DNA of 9,107 bases. Source: Alphaproteobacteria bacterium (GTDB lineage: Bacteria; Pseudomonadota; Alphaproteobacteria; UBA7887). This document shows positions 1 to 5,934 of the stretch, piece after piece (within the stretch, counting starts at the first letter, position 1; each line of letters opens with the position of its first letter). The position numbers and the translations under genes are program-made. The stretch covers positions 1-9,107 of the forward strand of contig JANQOH010000039.1 in assembly GCA_028289725.1 (NCBI GenBank), given 5' to 3'. The notes below the pieces were generated by a model that did no database searches, was not told the origin of the DNA, and worked only from the letters and a program-made list of their open reading frames with translations.

Positions 1-2
1 TT

Positions 3-344
3 CTGGGCACCTACATCAAGCATATGGGCGCCGACCACGTGATCTGGGGCCCGGATTCGCTGTGGTATGGCTCGCCGCAATGGCAGATCGAGGCGTTGCG
101 TCGTCTGGAGATCCCCGAAGACATGCAAGAGAAGCATGGCTTCGCGCCGATGGGCGGGGCCACCAGCGCGGTCAAGAACGCGATCTTCGGCTACAACTCG
201 GCACGGCTGTTCAATCTAGACCTAAAGGCCGATTACAGTCCGTTTGATGAGGATAAGTTCGCCGAAATTAACAAGACCTACCGAATGGCGGGCGGGCTGC
301 ATCCCAATGCGGCGTGCGGCTTTATCGCCAAAGAAACCGCATAG
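3..344 (+). CDS. Amidohydrolase family 2 (TIM-barrel metal hydrolase), C-terminal part only
   Basis: This is the 3' end of a gene entering from the left edge; the first complete codon is at position 3 and the stop is TAG at 342-344, giving 113 visible residues. The motif VIWGPDS (about residues 13-19) matches the last barrel strand of amidohydrolase-2 enzymes, where the Asp is a metal ligand or general base. It is followed by a helix rich in RRLEIPE and by IFGYNSARLFNL, the family's typical closing segment (IFG.NaArLf). The enzyme class hydrolyses or decarboxylates small organic acids, amides or lactones using a bound divalent metal. The N-terminal HxH metal motif lies outside the window, so the substrate cannot be inferred. 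It has no leader-like features here and is presumably cytoplasmic. A terminator-like hairpin follows at 368-398. Confidence 0.85.
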   Translation: MGTYIKHMGADHVIWGPDSLWYGSPQWQIEALRRLEIPEDMQEKHGFAPMGGATSAVKNAIFGYNSARLFNLDLKADYSPFDEDKFAEINKTYRMAGGLHPNAACGFIAKETA

Positions 345-367
345 GTTCTGCGGCATCGTGGACGTGG

Positions 368-398
368 GGGCCGGGGGCGCAATCGCCTCCGGCCCTTT
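368..398 (+). terminator. GC-rich hairpin, probable rho-independent terminator after the amidohydrolase
   Basis: Positions 368-379 pair with 384-395 as a 12-bp stem containing a single G-T wobble (375-388). The loop is CAAT (380-383), and TTT (396-398) follows. It begins 24 nt after the amidohydrolase stop. The stem is very strong but the T-tract is short, so termination may be partial. A smaller hairpin (414-418 with 426-430) lies just before the ribosome binding site of the cytochrome gene, so read-through control is possible. Confidence 0.6.
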
Positions 399-455
399 GC
401 GTCCGACCCCGACGGTGGAGAAGCGCCACCCGGTGCGGTTGAAGGAGAAACGATC

Positions 456-905
456 ATGCTAAGATTTTGGACGTTGCTTGTGCGCACGCTTGCTGCTGGG
501 GCGTTGGCTACGGTGGCGTTCGCTGCCTGGGCCGACGACGCCGAAGAAGGGCGCGACCATTACGTGCTGCTGTGCTCCAAGTGTCACGGCAACATCTCCG
601 AGGACGCGCTCAGTTGGCGTCCCGAAGCTCTGTTCCATCAGGCCGTGACTATGCCGCTTGGCCCGCCACTCACAGGCGTGTATGGCCGCGAGGCCGGTAC
701 CATGCCCAATTACCCCTATTCGAACGCTTTCAAGGCGGCGATCGAAAACCCTTGGGCTTGGGACGAGGATTCCCTTGATGGCTGGCTGCTGAGCACTCAG
801 GATTTCATTCGCGGCTCGACCATGTTCCTCAAGGTTGAGGACGACGCGATCCGTGCTCAGGTCATCGCCTACCTAAAAAAGTATGCGCAATACAAACCTG
901 AGTAG
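456..905 (+). CDS. Exported class I c-type cytochrome, single heme
   Basis: A 149-aa protein with an N-terminal signal peptide (about residues 1-26, hydrophobic core LAAGALATVAFAAWA with a likely cut after AWA). One heme attachment site, CSKCH, is at residues 40-44 (C40 and C43 bind heme; H44 is the proximal ligand). The downstream GPPLTGVYGREAG (69-81) and the YSNAF segment resemble cytochrome c2/mitochondrial-type folds. M123 in GSTMFLKV is the likely distal ligand, and the C-terminal helix (IRAQVIAYLKKY) is the usual closing helix. It should act as a periplasmic electron carrier after heme attachment by the Ccm system. The start is well supported by GAAGGAGA at 441-448, seven bases before ATG. 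It lies 111 bp after the amidohydrolase with a hairpin between, so co-transcription is uncertain. Its redox partner is not visible here. Confidence 0.92.
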   Translation: MLRFWTLLVRTLAAGALATVAFAAWADDAEEGRDHYVLLCSKCHGNISEDALSWRPEALFHQAVTMPLGPPLTGVYGREAGTMPNYPYSNAFKAAIENPWAWDEDSLDGWLLSTQDFIRGSTMFLKVEDDAIRAQVIAYLKKYAQYKPE

Positions 906-933
906 TTCGCAGGATTAGTTCGCGCGAAACCAC

Positions 934-2088
934 CTAGTGCGTCGTGCGGGGCAAATGAGACGCCCCGTCGGCGCCGGTGTGGTAGGCGGGATTGTTGCGC
1001 CATTCCTCCGAGACCTGAGTCGCGACGTCCATGGTCACCCGATCATACATGGCGCGCAATCGATTGCGTTCGGCGAGGCTCGGCCGGGCCAACGCGTCGC
1101 CGTCGGGCCGCGAGAACGAAAAAATCTTTTCGAAAGACGTCGAGTCACAGCCAATCAGGCGGCAGACAATCGCCAACGCGCGCGGATCACGATCGAGGAT
1201 GACACGCTCGACGATCAGACGTGGCAGGTTGGTGAGCTCGATGAGGCCTTCGCGGAACACTTCGATATTTCCACGGAATAAGGCGCCAACCAAAAAGCGA
1301 TGATCGAGGACACCTTTTTCGCTTAGCTTGTGAACGATCATTTGTGCGCGCGTCGGGGCGGGTCTTGCCGTCCGCGCCTTCTCGACATTCTCTTCGATGG
1401 CGTCGGCGAGTTCTTTCTCCAATACGGCCGGATCGATTTGGTAGCGCGCGCAAATGTGTTCGCGGATCGGTTCGCTCACCCAAACATAGAGCCGCTTGGC
1501 CAAGGCCTGTGGTAAGTCGGAACGACGGATTAGCGGCTCTTGGTACGCGCCGTGATTGCGCGACTCCTCTACCAGCAGCGCATACGTATCGTTGGCGAAC
1601 TGGGCACCTGGATTCTCGATCAATGTTTGTACGACTGACGCGTTTTCGGTCTCGACCAGGGCCCGCGAAACCTCGGACGCCAACGCGTCGCGCCGTGCGA
1701 TGGCTAAGTGGTGCTGCGCGGCTTTGTTGTGAATGATCTCGATGAGGACCATGTCCGACAAAAGCGGGCTATGCCGCAGGACGGGCTCCGCAACGTCGAT
1801 ATGATCCATCGCGAGGTCATGGATCAGACCGGCGGAGACGTCATCGCGGTCCGCTAAGCGCCGTGCAAGGTTGCGCTTCAGGTCGGTCGCCACTTCACTC
1901 AAGAGATGGCGCAGGATGTCGCCGGCCAGGTTTCGCTCCTGCTTGGAGCGAATATCGCTGTGGTCGATCAAGAGTTCCGAGACCGTCCGGAAAACCGCTT
2001 CGCGACTCTCGTGTGAGCGGGTCGCGGCGAGCTTGATCAGATCTTGAAAATCGAGCTCTCCGGGATTTGCGATATCGAGCTGTTCCAT
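934..2088 (-). CDS. DUF2336 domain-containing protein
   Basis: An all-helical protein of 384 aa matching my memory of the alphaproteobacterial DUF2336 family. Recognisable stretches are the N-terminal LIKLAATRSHESREAVF block, the helix pairs around LARRLADRDDVSAGLIHDLAMDHI and PVLRHSPLLSD, and the VVQTLIENPGAQF repeat. These look like HEAT-type helical repeats. There is no signal peptide or membrane segment, so it is predicted cytoplasmic. The biochemical role is not established to my knowledge, and no catalytic motif is visible. I chose the ATG at 2086-2088, preceded by a GGATAAG Shine-Dalgarno-like stretch. An in-frame TTG at 2104-2106 would add six residues but lacks a ribosome binding site. 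The gene is convergent with the cytochrome gene (28-bp gap) and is probably a separate unit from the minus-strand operon 267 bp upstream. Confidence 0.85.
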   Translation of the reverse strand: MEQLDIANPGELDFQDLIKLAATRSHESREAVFRTVSELLIDHSDIRSKQERNLAGDILRHLLSEVATDLKRNLARRLADRDDVSAGLIHDLAMDHIDVAEPVLRHSPLLSDMVLIEIIHNKAAQHHLAIARRDALASEVSRALVETENASVVQTLIENPGAQFANDTYALLVEESRNHGAYQEPLIRRSDLPQALAKRLYVWVSEPIREHICARYQIDPAVLEKELADAIEENVEKARTARPAPTRAQMIVHKLSEKGVLDHRFLVGALFRGNIEVFREGLIELTNLPRLIVERVILDRDPRALAIVCRLIGCDSTSFEKIFSFSRPDGDALARPSLAERNRLRAMYDRVTMDVATQVSEEWRNNPAYHTGADGASHLPRTTH

Positions 2089-2130
2089 CGTCTTATCCAG
2101 CAACAAATTTTATTTTTCGGCGCAACTGCG

Positions 2131-2283
2131 CGGCCAAATTGGGCCTGGACCGCGGGCGGAAAATGGTTGGCCGGCATGTGAACTCTGGTCGGCCAATTGG
2201 CGACGCCAACCGGTCGCCAGCGGTCTCATTAATTTAGATATGGCGTAGGCGCGGATTGGCCATTTTGTGACGGCCGAATTGCC
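2131..2283. repeat. Cluster of CGGCC(A/G)AATTG-like repeats and palindromes upstream of the DUF2336 gene
   Basis: The 267-bp gap between the DUF2336 start and the end of the 2H phosphoesterase gene holds three similar elements: CGGCCAAATTGG (2131-2142), CGGCCAATTGGC (2190-2201) and CGGCCGAATTGCC (2271-2283). GCCAATTGGC (2192-2201) is a perfect 10-bp palindrome. TTGGCCG (2167-2173) is the exact inverse of CGGCCAA (2190-2196), and TTGGC/GCCAA pair again at 2197-2209. The reverse form ATTGGCCA occurs at 2256-2263. These could be operators for a dimeric regulator of the DUF2336 gene or degenerate intergenic repeats. No promoter is convincing; TAAAAT (minus strand, around 2109-2114) is a weak -10 candidate. 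Confidence 0.4.
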
Positions 2284-2313
2284 GACCATGTGCGCGCCGT
2301 TACAGAATTTTTT

Positions 2314-2333
2314 GGCTCGGGAGCTCCCTAGCC
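2314..2333. repeat. Inverted repeat downstream of the 2H phosphoesterase gene
   Basis: GGCT (2314-2317) pairs with AGCC (2330-2333), then a C-T mismatch, then GGG (2319-2321) with CCC (2326-2328) around the loop AGCT. It lies 23 bp past the stop of the minus-strand gene ending at 2356. On the minus strand the hairpin is followed by a run of A rather than T, so it is not a classical rho-independent terminator. It could still act as a 3'-end stabilising structure. Confidence 0.3.
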
Positions 2334-2355
2334 TCGGAGGGCCCGACGGGTGCCT

Positions 2356-3063
2356 TCACGAAGTGGACGGGGCCAACGGATATCTTTCCACGAGCTGGAA
2401 CTGCGCATCCGGTGATTTTTGTCGGACCAAACTAAGGCTATCGATAGTCGCGTGGGCGCGGTCGCACATGCGGCGGTACATCTCATTCAACTGCCTCCGA
2501 AGATCATCCGCGAATTGACCGGTTACGCGGTCGGTCAAGGTCATGTGCCAGCGATATTCCTCGAAAACGTAGGGATAACCCCAAGTATCGAGATATTGCC
2601 GTTGATTTGGCGACAAGCGTGATGGTCGGCGCCGGGCATACTCGGTCCGTGAAAGCGCAGCGCGCAATGGCTCCAAATCGGTGGTACAGGCGGCCGCCAA
2701 TTCGTCGATGGCCGCCTGCGGTGCACTGGGAACCAAGGCCAAGAAACCGTCTATCGATTGGGCGGAAAGGGGCGGCATTTCTATTGCCTGGAACCGCGCG
2801 GCGATCTTGGCCACCCCATCTGATAGGTCGGATACGCTAACCGCGTCTGATAATCGAAACGGCGCTCTCAGCGTGGCATGAAATCCATAAAGCCTTGGAC
2901 GCGCTGTGATGCGGGCATGGTCTTCCGAAGATAACGCGCTGGACAGGGGGGCATGAGCGTCGAACCACGCCGCTCCGAACCGCGCCAATTCGTTATTGCC
3001 ATGGGGAGTGAAGTAGACAGCCCATCGTTCGTCTGGGCGCTCGTCCTCGGGCTCGGGAGTCAG
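2356..3063 (-). CDS. DUF1045 family 2H phosphoesterase-like protein (probable non-canonical CTG start)
   Basis: The protein has two HxT motifs typical of 2H phosphoesterases: HAT in YGFHATLRAPF (residues 62-64 of the extended 235-aa form) and HMT in EEYRWHMTLTDRV (173-175). The segment WGYPYVFEEYRWHMTLT and the preceding RRRPSRLSPNQ are characteristic of DUF1045, known from phosphonate gene clusters. Two His-x-Thr motifs in this fold hydrolyse cyclic phosphate or 2',3'-phosphodiester bonds; the substrate here is unknown. The first ATG/GTG/TTG in frame is TTG at 2986-2988 (MARFGAAW, 210 aa). However, the same frame upstream reads ERWAVYFTPHGNNELARFG, which matches the family's conserved first strand (RYAxYFxP). 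Back to the in-frame stop near 3172 there is no ATG, GTG or TTG. The best candidate is CTG at 3061-3063, overlapping the upstream gene's TGA as CTGA. It is the third gene of the minus-strand operon. No phn genes are nearby. Confidence 0.85.
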   Translation of the reverse strand: MTPEPEDERPDERWAVYFTPHGNNELARFGAAWFDAHAPLSSALSSEDHARITARPRLYGFHATLRAPFRLSDAVSVSDLSDGVAKIAARFQAIEMPPLSAQSIDGFLALVPSAPQAAIDELAAACTTDLEPLRAALSRTEYARRRPSRLSPNQRQYLDTWGYPYVFEEYRWHMTLTDRVTGQFADDLRRQLNEMYRRMCDRAHATIDSLSLVRQKSPDAQFQLVERYPLAPSTS

Positions 3064-3809
3064 TGTGTGCCCGCTTTCGCGCGGGCCGAAGCCAGTAACA
3101 TCGCGGCTTCCTCGATGACCAGGGCCTCGGCCGCGTCGGCGGGGGACGCATTGGCCACCTGGCTGAGCAGGTCAAACGCACGATCCAGTTGTCGCCCGTG
3201 GCGCAGCAACATCTTGGCGAACTCACACCCGATGATGACCGAGTCCGGCGCCAAGGCGAGGGCGGTTTCGAAATGTCCGGCCGCGTGCTCCCAACGCGCG
3301 CCATAAAACAACAGTGCGGCGGTGGGACCGGCGCGGACGACAAGCTCTCCATGCCAAGCTCCCAAGACGGCGTGGTAATAGGGGTTGGCGCGTGCCCCCG
3401 TCGCGATCCGATCGAGCTGGGACTTCGACGCTTCCGCGATGCCGTCGAAATGCGCCTCGGCAAGTCCCATTGAGCGGGCCTGGTGACCAAGCGCGATGAC
3501 AAGTTGGAGTGCGCCATCGACGTGGGCCGGGTTCAACGCGAGCGCCGATTCCGCATATTTTTGTGCGCGTTTTAATGTGGCCGCCCGTTCCATTGGCGGT
3601 ACCAAGTAAAGCGCTCGCACATTGGCCGCGCGAGCCGCCAGGGCAAATGAATCGGCCGTCGCGATCGCAGACGCATGCGCTTCGGTTTCCGAAAAATCCC
3701 CGGTCCGATAAAGACGCCAGGCATCATTGATCGGATCGCCAGCCCAACCGACAGCCGGCAGATATACGATCCAAGCAAGCGAGATCAGACGTAGAACCGA
3801 CCGGTTCAT
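3060..3809 (-). CDS. Exported TPR-like repeat protein (paralogue of the protein at 5935-6684)
   Basis: A 249-aa protein starting MNRSVLRLISLAWIVYL, a clear signal peptide with a likely cut after VGWAG (about residue 24). The mature part is built of helical pairs resembling TPRs: YAESALALNPAHVDGALQL (about 85-103) and AAGHFETALALAPDSVII (about 176-193). No catalytic residues are visible, so a periplasmic protein-binding or scaffolding role is inferred. The start is ATG at 3807-3809. It overlaps the TGA of the upstream lipoprotein gene by four bases (ATGA), which indicates translational coupling. A longer reading frame upstream would place 45 charged residues before the signal peptide and is rejected. 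It aligns along its length with the product at 5935-6684, including AWHGELV.RAG versus AWHAEIVGSAG and FYGA versus LYGA in the same register. Its stop overlaps the proposed CTG start of the next gene. Confidence 0.82.
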   Translation of the reverse strand: MNRSVLRLISLAWIVYLPAVGWAGDPINDAWRLYRTGDFSETEAHASAIATADSFALAARAANVRALYLVPPMERAATLKRAQKYAESALALNPAHVDGALQLVIALGHQARSMGLAEAHFDGIAEASKSQLDRIATGARANPYYHAVLGAWHGELVVRAGPTAALLFYGARWEHAAGHFETALALAPDSVIIGCEFAKMLLRHGRQLDRAFDLLSQVANASPADAAEALVIEEAAMLLASARAKAGTH

Positions 3810-5359
3810 CGTCGGCCGTTTCCCGGCATGTGGAATGCGTTTTCGAACAGATAAGCATTGTCGAAATGACGGCGCCCAACGAATGCCGTGGCATGAGTGC
3901 CCCATTGGCGCATGGCGCCTGGACTGGCGATGCCCATCGGCCAAAGCAGAAATCGCTCCAAACGCTCGGTGCCATCAACAAGCCCGTCCGGACCGTAGAT
4001 GGATTGCGTTTGGCCGTCGGGTCGCGCCAATTGTCGCAGGCCGTCCGCTGGCATCAGCGCGTAGGTCTCCTTGGGATCCTCCAACTCGCTTTGGTCGCTC
4101 GTCAATGTCAGCGTTTGGACATAATGGCTGACGCCGGAGAGCCAGATGGCCACGCGTTGCCCGGCTTCGAGGGTGGGGCCGGGCATCGGCGACTCGGCCC
4201 GTTCGCGGATGTCGTGTGGTGGCGGTCCGGGGGACGGAACCAGTGGCGGAACCGGAAAAAACAGGTGGTAGCAGCCGCAGGCATGGATCGTGTCATAGAT
4301 CAAAGGCTGCCCGTCCGGGGCCAAGGTGACGCGCCAAATCACGGCGTCGAGGGACCCGCCCAACAAGTCGAACGTCCCGGTTTTCGTGCGCGCCGGAAAC
4401 CAAGCGAGATAGTTGAGTTGGAGCAAGACATCGCCGTTGAAGCGCGTCCATGTCAGCTTTCGGTACACGACGGGTTCTGCCGTGTTAACCGACAAGGTAC
4501 CGGTATTGTTCCAAGAAACCCGTCCAATTCGATCGTCCGGACCGTTTACGTCCACGATCCACACAGGTGCAAACGCTTGAAACAACAGGTCGGTGTCCGC
4601 CGCCGAAGGGGCCGGGATGCTCAATGAGTTCGAGTTCGAGAGATCCAAAATGGCTCGAACATCGGCGGCCGAGAGCGCGCGCTGACCGAACTCGGGGAAG
4701 TAGGCTATCCGCGTGCCGTTCACCGGCAGATTTTCTGGTGGGCGGCCGAACGACCCCAAATTTGATCTTCGCCATTGACTGTATCCCATCGCGACGGGCA
4801 AGGCGGTGAGAGGATAGGCGCCGACCACACGTTGCGCATCGTCATAGTGATCCGGAACCACGGTCGCAGTGCGTAGCAAGCTAAGCGCTTGCCTAGATCC
4901 CATCAGATCTTGTGCAGCGCGGTTTGCGCAGGCGGTGATCGTGTCAATCGCCGTGCTTTCAAACGCCCCCAGTGCAATGCTGTCTAACCGTTGCCGCGAT
5001 ACGCGGTCGAGATTGTGAAATTCCAAGGACATTGTTTCGTTTGCCAGCGTTTGCATCTGGTCGACCCATTCCTGCGTCGCTGCCGCGTCTAGGTCCGATG
5101 CCGCAAAAGAGGCGAGAAAGCGGTTGGTCCGCAGAAACGGGAAACCAGCCACCGCGACCGCTTCCGCGTCACGCGTGCCGGCGCGCTCGATTTCCGCCGC
5201 CATGAGCTCTTGGAACAAGCGGCAGCCCTCCTGGTTGTCGCGCAGCGCCGCCGTGTCCGGCCAGTGAGAATCGGGAGCCACCGAACAGGCGGCCAAAACC
5301 AGGCTGAGCCAGACGGGGACAAGGCGCCAGAGCCGAAGGCATGGTGAGCTATGCCGCAC
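3806..5359 (-). CDS. Uncharacterised lipoprotein with HACGCYH motif
   Basis: A 517-aa protein with a lipoprotein signal: positive N-terminus, hydrophobic stretch LVPVWLSLVLAAC, and lipobox LAAC with C25 as the lipidated residue. I do not recognise a named domain. Visible features are a helical N-terminal half (30-165), then a probably beta-rich part with GTRIAYFPEFG (215-225), AFAPVWIVDVNGPDDRIG (262-279) and LQLNYLAWFPAR (313-324). HACGCYH at 359-365 is a compact Cys/His cluster suggestive of metal binding. A proline-rich linker (366-382) follows, and the C-terminus contains THATAFVGRRHFD (488-500). It is probably anchored in the outer membrane facing the periplasm. The start is GTG at 5357-5359 with only a weak GGGAT upstream; it places the signal peptide correctly. 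It is the first gene of the three-gene minus-strand operon and ends inside the next gene's ATG. A similar conserved family of unknown function probably exists, but I cannot name it. Confidence 0.85.
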   Translation of the reverse strand: MRHSSPCLRLWRLVPVWLSLVLAACSVAPDSHWPDTAALRDNQEGCRLFQELMAAEIERAGTRDAEAVAVAGFPFLRTNRFLASFAASDLDAAATQEWVDQMQTLANETMSLEFHNLDRVSRQRLDSIALGAFESTAIDTITACANRAAQDLMGSRQALSLLRTATVVPDHYDDAQRVVGAYPLTALPVAMGYSQWRRSNLGSFGRPPENLPVNGTRIAYFPEFGQRALSAADVRAILDLSNSNSLSIPAPSAADTDLLFQAFAPVWIVDVNGPDDRIGRVSWNNTGTLSVNTAEPVVYRKLTWTRFNGDVLLQLNYLAWFPARTKTGTFDLLGGSLDAVIWRVTLAPDGQPLIYDTIHACGCYHLFFPVPPLVPSPGPPPHDIRERAESPMPGPTLEAGQRVAIWLSGVSHYVQTLTLTSDQSELEDPKETYALMPADGLRQLARPDGQTQSIYGPDGLVDGTERLERFLLWPMGIASPGAMRQWGTHATAFVGRRHFDNAYLFENAFHMPGNGRR

Positions 5360-5503
5360 GATGAATCCCAGCGTTTGACTTGCGATCAGAGGGGTTAGAC
5401 CCGTCCGAATACTTTACTCTACCCATTTTCGTCGTGATTCGACGCATTTTCTCTTCATTTTCACGGAACTATGATGCACGGTGACTATGCGAGGAGGGTT
5501 AGG
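5360..5503. promoter_or_regulatory. Divergent intergenic region driving both three-gene operons
   Basis: These 144 bp separate the lipoprotein gene (minus) from the Rid-family gene (plus) and must hold promoters for both directions. The stretch 5404-5470 is clearly more AT-rich than the surroundings. On the plus strand TATGAT (5470-5475) is a good -10 match (5 of 6), with a poor -35 (TTTTCT, 5447-5452). A start near 5482 would give a roughly 20-nt leader ending in the strong AGGAGG. For the minus strand no convincing -35/-10 pair is visible. There is no strong palindromic operator. Confidence 0.35.
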
Positions 5504-5893
5504 ATGACGACAATTGAGCGGTACATGGTGCCCGGGCAGTTGGAACCAGTGAGCCATTATTGCCATGCGACCCGGGCCGGTGACCGGATCTGGGTGTCCG
5601 GGTCGGTTGGCGTCGCCGCAGACGGTTCGATCCCAGAGGGCACGGTGGACCAATTTGGTGTCGCGCTGAACAATCTTGACGCCGCGCTTCGCGCCGCAGG
5701 GGGCAAACCGGAAGACATTGTAAAGGTTACGGTTTTTTTGACAGATGTGAATGACCGCGCAGCCATTAACCCTCTACGACAGGACTATTTTGGTGAGCAT
5801 CGGCCAGCGTCGACTTTGGTTGAGGTCAGTGCATTGGTGATGCCCGAGCTTACAGTCGAAATAGAGGCTGAAGCAGTGATAACGGGCAGATGA
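5504..5893 (+). CDS. RidA/YjgF/UK114 (Rid) family protein lacking the catalytic arginine
   Basis: A 129-aa protein, the typical length of the Rid family, with recognisable blocks: IWVSGSVGVAADGSIPEG (29-46), QFGVALNNLDAALRAAGG (50-67), DIVKVTVFLTDVNDRAAIN (71-89) and ELTVEIEAEAVI (115-126). Rid proteins form trimers, and the RidA subgroup hydrolyses reactive enamine/imine intermediates such as 2-aminoacrylate. That activity depends on an arginine in the PARS motif (Arg105 in E. coli). Here the corresponding segment is RPASTLVEV (100-108) with serine at that position, as in the Rid4-Rid7 type subgroups. Imine deaminase activity is therefore not expected. The start is ATG at 5504, six bases after a perfect AGGAGG (5492-5497); an upstream ATG at 5471 has no such site. 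It is cytoplasmic, and its stop lies 41 bp before the TPR gene. Confidence 0.93.
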   Translation: MTTIERYMVPGQLEPVSHYCHATRAGDRIWVSGSVGVAADGSIPEGTVDQFGVALNNLDAALRAAGGKPEDIVKVTVFLTDVNDRAAINPLRQDYFGEHRPASTLVEVSALVMPELTVEIEAEAVITGR

Positions 5894-5934
5894 TCATCAC
5901 ATTTCGAGGGCAAAGAACACATAGGACGAAGCTC

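Noticed and set aside
919..928. TTCGCGCGAA palindrome between the cytochrome and DUF2336 genes as a bidirectional terminator
   Set aside because: Only a 10-bp palindrome with no room for a loop and no T-tract on either side.
2314..2333. Hairpin after the 2H phosphoesterase gene as a rho-independent terminator
   Set aside because: The adjacent run is A on the minus-strand transcript, the wrong side for a terminator; kept only as an inverted repeat.
2267..2518. Short plus-strand frame beginning in the gap at 2267
   Set aside because: Most of it is antisense to the 2H phosphoesterase gene, and it has no ribosome binding site or recognisable protein features.
2993..3517. Minus-strand open frame of 174 codons overlapping the TPR gene, with an ATG close to the 2H phosphoesterase
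   Set aside because: It is Arg/Pro/Ser-rich out-of-frame translation of the TPR gene and ends just after the ATG that is +1 to the DUF1045 frame; no family resemblance.
3810..3944. 45-residue N-terminal extension of the minus-strand TPR protein
   Set aside because: It is overlapped by the lipoprotein coding sequence, precedes a clear signal peptide, and the ATGA overlap at 3806-3809 gives a better start.
3830..4627. 265-codon plus-strand open frame opposite the lipoprotein gene
   Set aside because: Antisense shadow in a GC-rich gene; the minus-strand frame has a signal peptide, lipobox and natural composition, while this one lacks a ribosome binding site and any motif.
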